Assembly (NCBI GenBank): GCA_030430845.1 | Contig: JAUIKE010000071.1 | Span: 1 to 38,078, forward strand | Source of the DNA: Bacteroidia bacterium | GTDB lineage: Bacteria; Bacteroidota; Bacteroidia; Chitinophagales; Saprospiraceae | DNA: 38,078 nucleotides | Direction: 5' to 3' | In this document: one piece after another, positions 31,252 through 38,078 of the stretch | How positions within the stretch are numbered: the first letter of the stretch is position 1 | Layout: the number at the start of each line of letters is the position of its first letter | Notes under the pieces: generated by a model | What the model was told of the DNA's origin: nothing | Databases searched by the model: none | Seen by the model: the letters and a program-made list of their open reading frames with translations, nothing else | Translations under genes and position numbers: made by a program

Positions 31252-33249
31252 ATGAAACAACTTCTGATCCACCTATTCCTTGGGACGATGACAGTCCTTT
31301 TTTTTTCACCAAATATACAAGCACAAATTGGTAGCTCTGATGACTTTTACCCAGTTATCGATACCATTCAGCTGGACACCAATCGGGTTCAATTTGTCGT
31401 TAAATGGCCCGAATCCCCTACGGATACAAATGCCTATGCTAACCCTCCTAAGCCATTACCAGCCGTAACCCAAGAAATGTTAGGCATTGATCTTGTAAAT
31501 CAACAACCTCAGTGGAAGTATTTCTGGGAGTTTGGAGATGGCTTTTTTAGTCGGGATTCTTCTCCTGTTCATATCTACGAGTTGGACAAAGGATATGAAA
31601 TTCAGCTAAGGCTGACGCCGATCTATAGCAGAAATGACGAACCGGTGATCATACGTGGCAATGGCGATACCATCACCGTGGCAACCAGATTAGAGGAGCC
31701 TCCTTTGCAAAGTAATTTTCCAGATGAATCAAAGTCACCCGTGCAATTGGCTCCGAACTGGAATGCAGCTAAAACCAGTGATACGCTGACCTGTGCGGTG
31801 AGTTTCCGAAACTTATTTCAAACCCCCAGGGCCGGCCGCATACAACTCAAACTTCCCAAAGAAGGCATTTCAATCATTGAAAATCGTATTCCTTTTGATG
31901 ACATTGAATTCGATGAACAGTCTGAAACGGACTCGCTCATCCTCAGTTGGCGTTTTGATACCCTGCAATTGAGTGAAGAGCGGACCTTTTTCCTCGATTT
32001 TAGGGTGGATCCTGACATTACGGATGAAGACTCTGATAACTTTGATGTCATTAGTAAGGTGATCTGGGATGGAGATATTGCTCCTCCCCGCCGCGATCCG
32101 ATCCTGAATGTCCTTTTCGGTATTTCCAGCTTTGATGACAACGGTTCAGGAGTTGGTATCAATAATGGAGAAGTCGAGCCGATTACCATCGATGGGGTCA
32201 ATGCAGATGTGGAGAATTTTCTCATTAGCCGGGCCAGAGATCCCAATAGTATTGAAGTAAGGCCTAAGATCATTCCTCCCGGAACCAAAGCCCATCAGCT
32301 GGAGTATAAGATCAATTTCGAAAACCTGGGGCTGGCGGAAGTAGACCTGGTAACGCTAACCTCCCTGTTGGAGAACCAGCACGATCCGACGACTTTGCAA
32401 AACTCCGACTTCACTTACATTCCGGTATCCAGTACCCTATCAGGGCCGGAATTCCCGGAAGGGCCCAATCGGCCGAAATGGTCGCTGACCAATGGTAGCG
32501 GGGTAGTCTTTCCTGGCGAGCAAGGGTATTTGTATTATACGATCAATACGGATAACAAGCAGTTCCAGATCGGAGATAAGATCAGGGCGCAAGCTATTAT
32601 TACCCTGGGAGCTGATGATACCTTGCGGACCAACCTGGCTTTCACAAAAGTGATGAACAATAACATTAAGCTTCCCTGGCTTTTCGGCTTAAAATTTGGA
32701 ACCAATAGCCAGGAGGCTGAGTTTGCCAATGGCTTGACCAATGAAGGCTATCATTTTGGCGTTACGGCCAGAAAGGCCCTTGGCAGAGTGGACCGGAAAT
32801 ATCAGGCCGGCCGGACTTTTCCGGCCAAAGCTTTGCCTAGCTTCTGGTACCAGGCAGAATTGATGTATAACAACCTGAAGACGATGGATGACATGAGCGG
32901 GCCGAACCAACTGTTCTTCGATTCCCGCTTTCTGGAATTGGTGCCCTTGGAATTGCGTTACTTCCCGGATGTGAACATCGGGCCTTTCGGTAAAGGCTTT
33001 TTAGGTTTTTCCGGAGGCTACAAAGCAGCTTATCTAATGAACGTCAAGATCAATGATGTGGAGAACAACCTTCAGGAAGACTTTTTCGGCCGAATTGAGC
33101 ATGTGTTGTTTTTGGATGGCACGATTCTTAATAATCTGGGCCGGCCGGGTATTTCTATCGGTTATCGGGTCAACTGGCGTTTGAATCAGGTGATCAGCCG
33201 GGATCCGGTAGCGAGGTACTATCAGTTGTTTGTGCATTTGAATTTATAA
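31252..33249 (+). CDS. Secreted PKD-domain protein with probable outer-membrane barrel C-terminus
   Basis: This 665-residue protein has a signal peptide (residues 1-25, ending IQAQ). A PKD fold lies at about 80-130 with the hallmark FWEFGDGFFS. Two Ig-like regions follow (about 165-300 and 345-465) that resemble DUF11-type surface repeats (LEYKINFENLGLAEVDLVTL). From about 475 the pattern changes to alternating aromatic strands, ending LFVHLNL, as expected for an outer-membrane barrel. The protein would display Ig-like domains from a barrel anchor. It precedes the CHAT-protein gene by 61 bp, with a 30-bp palindrome between. The function is unknown; adhesion or a partner/substrate role for the CHAT protein are guesses. 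Confidence 0.75.
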   Translation: MKQLLIHLFLGTMTVLFFSPNIQAQIGSSDDFYPVIDTIQLDTNRVQFVVKWPESPTDTNAYANPPKPLPAVTQEMLGIDLVNQQPQWKYFWEFGDGFFSRDSSPVHIYELDKGYEIQLRLTPIYSRNDEPVIIRGNGDTITVATRLEEPPLQSNFPDESKSPVQLAPNWNAAKTSDTLTCAVSFRNLFQTPRAGRIQLKLPKEGISIIENRIPFDDIEFDEQSETDSLILSWRFDTLQLSEERTFFLDFRVDPDITDEDSDNFDVISKVIWDGDIAPPRRDPILNVLFGISSFDDNGSGVGINNGEVEPITIDGVNADVENFLISRARDPNSIEVRPKIIPPGTKAHQLEYKINFENLGLAEVDLVTLTSLLENQHDPTTLQNSDFTYIPVSSTLSGPEFPEGPNRPKWSLTNGSGVVFPGEQGYLYYTINTDNKQFQIGDKIRAQAIITLGADDTLRTNLAFTKVMNNNIKLPWLFGLKFGTNSQEAEFANGLTNEGYHFGVTARKALGRVDRKYQAGRTFPAKALPSFWYQAELMYNNLKTMDDMSGPNQLFFDSRFLELVPLELRYFPDVNIGPFGKGFLGFSGGYKAAYLMNVKINDVENNLQEDFFGRIEHVLFLDGTILNNLGRPGISIGYRVNWRLNQVISRDPVARYYQLFVHLNL

Positions 33250-33262
33250 GAGAGACTTTTTT

Positions 33263-33292
33263 TTGAAGGAAGGTGCCGGCACCTTCCTTCAA
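33263..33292. terminator. Perfect 30-bp palindrome between PKD and CHAT genes
   Basis: TTGAAGGAAGGTGCC is followed immediately by its exact reverse complement. As RNA it gives a 13-bp stem with a CCGG tetraloop. A T-run precedes it and none follows, so plus-strand termination is doubtful; it could set relative expression of the two genes. Confidence 0.6.
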
Positions 33293-33310
33293 CCCTTTAA
33301 AAATCGTTCA

Positions 33311-36298
33311 ATGATCAGAGTTTACCTATATATTCTATCAATTTTTTTCATAACTCCCTGGTCGGTCATTGCATCGCAGGGAGACTCCCTGTTTAATGCG
33401 GCTATCTCACTGGCTGAGCAGGGCCAATTTGACCAGGCCGTACCTGTTTGCCAAAAGGCCGCCGCCGCCCTGGTGATGGAAGGAAAATTGGAGGACTGGG
33501 TAGCGGCTCATTCTTTTGCTGCCCGCTGTGCCATGCGGAGTACTACCTATTCTCTGATCGATGTCAGAGATATGTTGGAACATGCTATAGAACAAGCTCC
33601 TTTGGATGAGCATGATTTTCGGCTGGGGCGACTCTACTTGTATTATGGGTGGTTTTTGGCGAACCGGCTCTATGACTTTTACAGAGCTAAGGAAGCCTAT
33701 GAAACTACTAAGATCATTGCAGCGCGCCACGGAACTAAGGACCCGGATGTTTTTGTAAGCCAAACGCCGGGAAAAGATATTTATAAACCCCTGGCTCAGA
33801 TATACATCCGACTGGGAGAAAGTGAAAAGGCGCTGGCCTTAATGAACCTGGCTGTTGAGGAAATGAAAAAAAATGAGCAGGTGTACGATCTGCCCGAATT
33901 ATTTGCGGATTGGGGCATTTTGCATCACGATTTGGAGCAGGACGAACGGGCGCTTAAACGGTACCAGGAAGGCCTGGATGGTTTGGAGGCAGCTTTTGGA
34001 GGACAGAACCTGGATGCGGATGCGGAGGAGTTTTTTCGGAACACCAAAGGTTTGTTATTGAGCAACCAGGCTCAATCCTTACTGGAACTGGGGAATTTGC
34101 CGGAAGCACGGATCAAGTGTACCGAAGCTTTGGGCCTGCTAAATTGGGAAGATTACCGGGCGGCGGGACTTAGTGTGTGGGGACATATTGTGGAGGAAGA
34201 GCAGGGGCCTGCCCAAGCCATTCCTTTTTTTGAGGAAGCCGTTACACAGGCAGCGCAGTATTTCCCGTTTTACAGCCGCAGAATTGCCAAAATTGAAAAT
34301 GAACTGGCCCGTTTGTATCGGAGTCAGGGAGATTGGGCACTTGCGCTGAAATGGTCCCACAAAGCACTGTCTCGGGTGGTGCCCGGGCTCGGACAGGAGG
34401 ATTGGGCTCAATTACCCGACCCAAAAAACTTTTATCCGGAAAATACCATTATGGAAGTCTTGACCGAGAAAGCGAATATATTTAGATCCTGGTATGATCA
34501 GAACGGGGAAGCAGAGCAGCTTGAACTGGCCCGGCGGCATTATGAACTAGCCATACAAATGGAAGAGGTACTGAATAGCATATACACTTACCAGTCTTCT
34601 ATGCTGTCACTGGCTGGTCAGAGTCATGCCCGACATGAAGCTATGATGGACATTGTGTTTGAATTGTATGATCAAACAAAAGATGCTCGCTGGGTAGAAG
34701 AGGCGTTTACCTATATGGAAAAAAGCCGTGCCGTCATCCTCAACCGGGCGCTGGCCGATGACCGGGCGATTCAGATTTCGGCAGATGAAAAATTATTTGA
34801 ACGGGAGAAGGCGCTACAGGCTCAGCTGACCGATTACCAACGCCTGCTTTTTGAGTTGCGCATGGAGAAGGCGGATACCCACCAAATCGCATCGGTTAAT
34901 CGGGAGTTGTTCCAGTTGAAAGAGCAGTATGATCAGCTCATCGCTGAATTTCAGCAACAGAACCAAGCCTATTATCAGCTCAGGCATCAGCAGAGCTTGG
35001 CGGGACTATCGGACTTACAAAATAAGTTAAGCGCAGATGCTCTATTTGTAAGTTACTTTTGGGGAAAAGAAAAGGATCAATTATACATACTTGCAGTAGG
35101 AGGTGAACAGCCACCACAGTTTTTTCAAAAGAAACTTTCCGAAAACTTTGATTTTGATTTGTCAGAGTTTATTCGACGTTTAAAGGATTGGAATTTTGTG
35201 CTTAATAATGAAGGCGATCCAGGCGTCTTGAAAGAATTTGTCCAACAATCCAGTCAGTTCTACCAACTCCTTTTTCCCGAAACTATCAAAGCAACTGAGC
35301 ACAAGCGGATCATTTTGGTGCCGGATGGACTATTGAACTTGTTACCATTTGATGTGCTATTGACGGAGGAGGTGCCCGGCCCCGTTGACTATGCCGGATT
35401 GAATTATCTGATAAAATCTTCAGCTGTTAGCTACGCTTTTTCAGGTACAATCATGCTTGGAAGTGAGAAAGACGGACGGAAAAAGCGCTTGAAAAATTAT
35501 CTGGGTATGGCACCGGATTATTCGGGGCATGGCCTGGGGCTTTCTCCGGTAGCTAATAACCAACAAGCAGTTGAACGTTACCGAAGACAATTAGGAGGAA
35601 AGGCCTTACTGGGAAAAGACGCTACTATTCAATCTTTTTTGAAGGAGGCTGCCAGGTCTCGTATCCTGCATTTCTACGGGCATGCCAAAGCCTACCCCTC
35701 CCAACCAGCCTCTTCCTGGATGGCTTTTAGTACCGAAGGAGCAGCCCCTGTAGCAGAAAGTCAGCAAACTTTTGTTGACATTAATAAAGGCCTGCTGGAT
35801 GGAGATGTGTCGATTTCTGGTCAGGATCTGGAAGGCTTACTGTTTATTTTTGAGCTGTACAAGCTGGACTTAAACGCCGAATTGACCGTTCTAAGCGCCT
35901 GCGAAACCGGTGTTGGTAAAGTGGCACTGGGAGAAGGTGTGATAAGCCTTGCTCGTGCTTTCCGCTATGCCGGTTGCCCGAGTACCCTGATGAGCCTTTG
36001 GGAAGCAAATGATTATCAGGGGGAGGTAGCTTTTTTGATGGAGGAATTTTTTACCAACCTCAAAGACAAGAAAATGTCCAAGGACGAGGCTATTCGGCAG
36101 GCTAAGTTAACTTTTTTGGCGGACCCAAAGAAATCTAGCCATCCTGCTTATTGGGCTTCTTTTGTAATGCTCGGAGATAATGACCCGATAGTGTGGGGGA
36201 GTCCCTTCCGGTTTTGGTGGATCATTCCTTTATTGATACTGGGGGTAGTTCTGGGAAGATTAGCAGGAAAATTAAGACAGAGAAGTTTAAATTTATGA
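33311..36298 (+). CDS. TPR-CHAT protein (caspase-like protease family) with signal peptide and C-terminal membrane anchor
   Basis: The protein is 995 residues from the ATG at 33311, chosen because a signal peptide begins there (MIRVYLYILSIFFITPWSVIASQ). Residues about 25-450 are TPR-like helical repeats, followed by a coiled-coil stretch (about 500-570). The CHAT domain occupies about 590-960 with the catalytic histidine H791 in HFYGHAKA and cysteine C864 in VLSACETGVG. A single hydrophobic helix (FWWIIPLLILGVVLGRLAG) and a basic tail end the chain. With a signal peptide and a C-terminal stop-transfer helix, the protease domain should face the periplasm. CHAT proteins are caspase/separase relatives often paired with a neighbouring substrate. 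Confidence 0.88.
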   Translation: MIRVYLYILSIFFITPWSVIASQGDSLFNAAISLAEQGQFDQAVPVCQKAAAALVMEGKLEDWVAAHSFAARCAMRSTTYSLIDVRDMLEHAIEQAPLDEHDFRLGRLYLYYGWFLANRLYDFYRAKEAYETTKIIAARHGTKDPDVFVSQTPGKDIYKPLAQIYIRLGESEKALALMNLAVEEMKKNEQVYDLPELFADWGILHHDLEQDERALKRYQEGLDGLEAAFGGQNLDADAEEFFRNTKGLLLSNQAQSLLELGNLPEARIKCTEALGLLNWEDYRAAGLSVWGHIVEEEQGPAQAIPFFEEAVTQAAQYFPFYSRRIAKIENELARLYRSQGDWALALKWSHKALSRVVPGLGQEDWAQLPDPKNFYPENTIMEVLTEKANIFRSWYDQNGEAEQLELARRHYELAIQMEEVLNSIYTYQSSMLSLAGQSHARHEAMMDIVFELYDQTKDARWVEEAFTYMEKSRAVILNRALADDRAIQISADEKLFEREKALQAQLTDYQRLLFELRMEKADTHQIASVNRELFQLKEQYDQLIAEFQQQNQAYYQLRHQQSLAGLSDLQNKLSADALFVSYFWGKEKDQLYILAVGGEQPPQFFQKKLSENFDFDLSEFIRRLKDWNFVLNNEGDPGVLKEFVQQSSQFYQLLFPETIKATEHKRIILVPDGLLNLLPFDVLLTEEVPGPVDYAGLNYLIKSSAVSYAFSGTIMLGSEKDGRKKRLKNYLGMAPDYSGHGLGLSPVANNQQAVERYRRQLGGKALLGKDATIQSFLKEAARSRILHFYGHAKAYPSQPASSWMAFSTEGAAPVAESQQTFVDINKGLLDGDVSISGQDLEGLLFIFELYKLDLNAELTVLSACETGVGKVALGEGVISLARAFRYAGCPSTLMSLWEANDYQGEVAFLMEEFFTNLKDKKMSKDEAIRQAKLTFLADPKKSSHPAYWASFVMLGDNDPIVWGSPFRFWWIIPLLILGVVLGRLAGKLRQRSLNL

Positions 36299-36376
36299 TT
36301 TGACGGTGCTAGCTGCGAATATTAACTTTTTTGTTCATTGCTGCTGCCGGAACATTATAAATTTAACCTTTAAACA

Positions 36377-37900
36377 ATGAAATCACTTTGGCTTTTAACT
36401 ACACTTTTGCTTTGCTGCATACATGTCAGCTTTGCCCAGCAAAGCATGAATTATCAAATTGCCGTTCGGGATGGATTTGATAATGACTTTTTTGTCACTT
36501 TAAGCCTGGATAGTAAGTTGGACAAAGAAGCCACTCTTTTCCAATTCGCTTCTACAGCTCCGGGTACTTATCAAACTATGAACATCGGCCGGTATGTCCA
36601 TGATTTTGAAGTCTTGGATAAAAAAGGTCGTCCGCTTGAATTTGATCGGTTATCCGTGAACCAGTTTGAGATCAAAAAACCGAAAAAGGTCCAGACCATT
36701 CAGTATCGCATCTCAGAAACCTGGGATACTAAAGTTAAGGAGAACCCTATTTATCCCATGGCAGGTTCTTCACTGGAAATGGATCATGCCATGATCAGTC
36801 CGCATGCTTTGATCGGTTATTTCCTCGATTATCAGACGCAGCCTTACGGGATCGAGTTAGTGGTGCCTGAGGATTGGACGATCGGAACGGCTTTGAAAAA
36901 AGAAGGACGTTTCTACAAAGCGGATACTTATGATCATTTGGTGGATTCTCCCATTCTGGCCGGTGAACTGACCTTAGCAGATACCCTGATCGATGATACT
37001 CATGTGGAGATTTATACTTATTCAAAAAACGAGGTAGTGGATTCCAGGTCCTTGTTAAACGCTATGCATGGGATGCTGGCAGCTTCCAAGGCTTTTTTAA
37101 AATACCTGCCTGCCGAAAGTTATACTTTTTTATTTCATTTTGAACCACAGCCACCTATGCCCACCGGTGCATGGGAACATTCATTAAGCTCACAATACGT
37201 TTTTTCCGAAGGAGGAGAAGCCCAAGACCTGGAAGGTATCGTACATGTAGCGGCTCACGAATTTTTCCATATCGTAACACCCCTCAATCTACACAGTGAA
37301 AAAGTAGAGCATTTTAATTTTATTGAACCGGACCCCTCGCAGCATCTCTGGTTTTATGAAGGCGTAACAGAATGGGGTTCACTAACTCTTCTATTGAGGG
37401 ATGGGAAAATGAGTCTGGAGACCTACCTGAACAATATGAGTCAGAAAGTTCAGATAGATGGCTTCTTAGATAAAAGTTGGTCCTTAAAAGACCTGGCCAC
37501 CCGTTCTTACACGGCCAAGGGACAGCAGCAGTTTGTTAATATTTATTGTCGGGGAGCACTCGCAGCAGGCCTGTTGGACATTCGGCTGCTGAAATTATCA
37601 AATGGGGAGCGAGGATTACGAGAAGTGATCCTGGAATTGTTGGCAAAATATGGAAAGGGCAAACCTTTCAGTGAGGAACAGTTCTTTAATGAACTGGTAG
37701 AGATGACCTACCCGGAAATCCGCACTTTTATCGACGATCATATTCTGGATAATAAGCCGCTGCCGTTAAAAGAGTATTTCGCCTGGTTGGGTATTGATTA
37801 CCGGGCTGCCGGAGATGGCCAGCCACCGCGTTTTTTTGTGAAGGTAAAAGCGAATGAAGAGCAGTTGAAGTTGAGGAAGATTTGGATGAGGAATCTTTAA
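36377..37900 (+). CDS. M61-family metallopeptidase (glycyl aminopeptidase-like), secreted, no PDZ domain
   Basis: This 507-residue protein has a signal peptide (residues 1-21, HVSFAQ). The N-terminal M61 domain (about 22-210) has FASTAPGTYQ and GRYVHDFEV. The catalytic domain has the zinc motif HEFFH (294-298) in AAHEFFHIVTPLNLHSE, and LWFYEGVTEW with E328 as third ligand. Many M61 enzymes carry a PDZ domain after the catalytic part; this chain stops where it would begin (EYFAWLGIDY and a short tail), so it is PDZ-less. It probably cleaves peptides in the periplasm or outside. The gene lies 78 bp after the CHAT gene and may be cotranscribed. Confidence 0.9.
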   Translation: MKSLWLLTTLLLCCIHVSFAQQSMNYQIAVRDGFDNDFFVTLSLDSKLDKEATLFQFASTAPGTYQTMNIGRYVHDFEVLDKKGRPLEFDRLSVNQFEIKKPKKVQTIQYRISETWDTKVKENPIYPMAGSSLEMDHAMISPHALIGYFLDYQTQPYGIELVVPEDWTIGTALKKEGRFYKADTYDHLVDSPILAGELTLADTLIDDTHVEIYTYSKNEVVDSRSLLNAMHGMLAASKAFLKYLPAESYTFLFHFEPQPPMPTGAWEHSLSSQYVFSEGGEAQDLEGIVHVAAHEFFHIVTPLNLHSEKVEHFNFIEPDPSQHLWFYEGVTEWGSLTLLLRDGKMSLETYLNNMSQKVQIDGFLDKSWSLKDLATRSYTAKGQQQFVNIYCRGALAAGLLDIRLLKLSNGERGLREVILELLAKYGKGKPFSEEQFFNELVEMTYPEIRTFIDDHILDNKPLPLKEYFAWLGIDYRAAGDGQPPRFFVKVKANEEQLKLRKIWMRNL

Positions 37901-37908
37901 AAAAATGG

Positions 37909-37938
37909 GGCTGTCTCACCCGTACGGGTTCGCCAGCC
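37909..37938 (+). terminator. Hairpin after the M61 gene
   Basis: GGCTG (37909-37913) pairs with CAGCC (37934-37938), enclosing the perfect 12-bp palindrome ACCCGTACGGGT (37918-37929). There is no T-run after it. It is a probable transcript end and lies just before repeat copy C. Confidence 0.5.
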
Positions 37939-37952
37939 AATATTCTTTCTTT

Positions 37953-38078
37953 GGGGTTGTGTAAAAACTCGTTCCTCGTTTTTACCCACCCCATTAAATT
38001 TTATTTGGGAGGTCGTTTTAAGAAAAAAACTTTGTTTTTTTCTTAAAACGACCTCCCAAAAGAATATTATTGGTTGTG
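37953..38078 (+). repeat. Hairpin repeat element, copy C (truncated by window end)
   Basis: It begins GGGGTTGTGTAAAAA as in copy A, has the same first hairpin as copies A and B, and then a perfect 27-bp central stem (arms 38004-38030 and 38034-38060, loop TTT). Its stem differs from copy B at four positions, each compensated on the other arm. The window ends in the shared ATTATTGGTTGTG, before the third hairpin. Confidence 0.88.

Noticed and set aside
37907..37919. GGGGCTGTCTCAC resembling an insertion-sequence end
   Set aside because: No matching inverted end and no transposase nearby; it is better explained as part of the hairpin at 37909-37938.
1..38078. Search for CRISPR arrays, tRNA or rRNA genes, integrases and transposases
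   Set aside because: None seen. The three hairpin elements are far apart and lack the spacer-repeat pattern of a CRISPR array.

Overview
The window looks like a chromosomal segment of a marine or aquatic Bacteroidota bacterium, most likely of the Saprospiria type. The basis is promoter -7 boxes of the form TAnnTTTG, the absence of clear Shine-Dalgarno sequences, many secreted proteins and lipoproteins (OmpA-like, PKD, BIG2, BNR/VPS10-like, M1 and M61 peptidases), orphan FtsX-type permeases and a TPR-CHAT protein. I saw no tRNA, rRNA, phage, CRISPR array or transposase. The genus is inference.

Layout. 1-502: a palindromic repeat element (copy A) and a second inverted repeat. 503-3074: a GGE-repeat membrane protein, a structured hairpin and a secreted retropepsin-like protein. 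3107-7995: a sulfur/thiol-looking island, in which a cysteine-dioxygenase-like cupin fused to a methyltransferase (minus strand) stands opposite thioredoxin, two YeeE/YedE transporter halves and a porin (plus strand). 8101-10402: a secreted protein of unknown function, a class I glutamine amidotransferase and a CBS-pair protein. 10444-18109: a large BNR-repeat secreted protein, an FtsX permease and an M1 metallopeptidase. 18346-24160: a two-component system flanked by two paralogous modules, each a DM13-type lipoprotein plus an outer-membrane barrel. 24218-26247: an OmpA-family lipoprotein and an MscS channel. 26286-30829: a three-gene minus-strand operon (threonine-synthase-like PLP enzyme, DUF1611/DgcN-like protein, PP-loop ATPase fused to creatininase). 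31252-37900: a PKD outer-membrane protein, a signal-peptide-bearing TPR-CHAT protein and an M61 peptidase. 37953-38078: repeat copy C.

The strongest candidates for something undescribed are as follows. (i) The two DM13-lipoprotein promoters share one architecture: three TGTGAT-like hexamers at exactly 11-bp period, then exactly 21 bp, then a TAnnTTTG box. This suggests that the adjacent OmpR-family regulator controls both modules. (ii) The PLP / DUF1611 / PP-loop-creatininase operon looks like a small-molecule pathway of unknown product. (iii) The cupin-methyltransferase fusion lies beside a thiol/sulfur transport operon that has a CRP/FNR-like site. (iv) The roughly 150-bp hairpin element is present in three copies whose 27-bp stems stay perfectly paired through compensating base changes.

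Convergent genes are generally separated by long perfect hairpins. In two pairs the hairpin reaches into both coding sequences, so that the two stop codons are mirror images.
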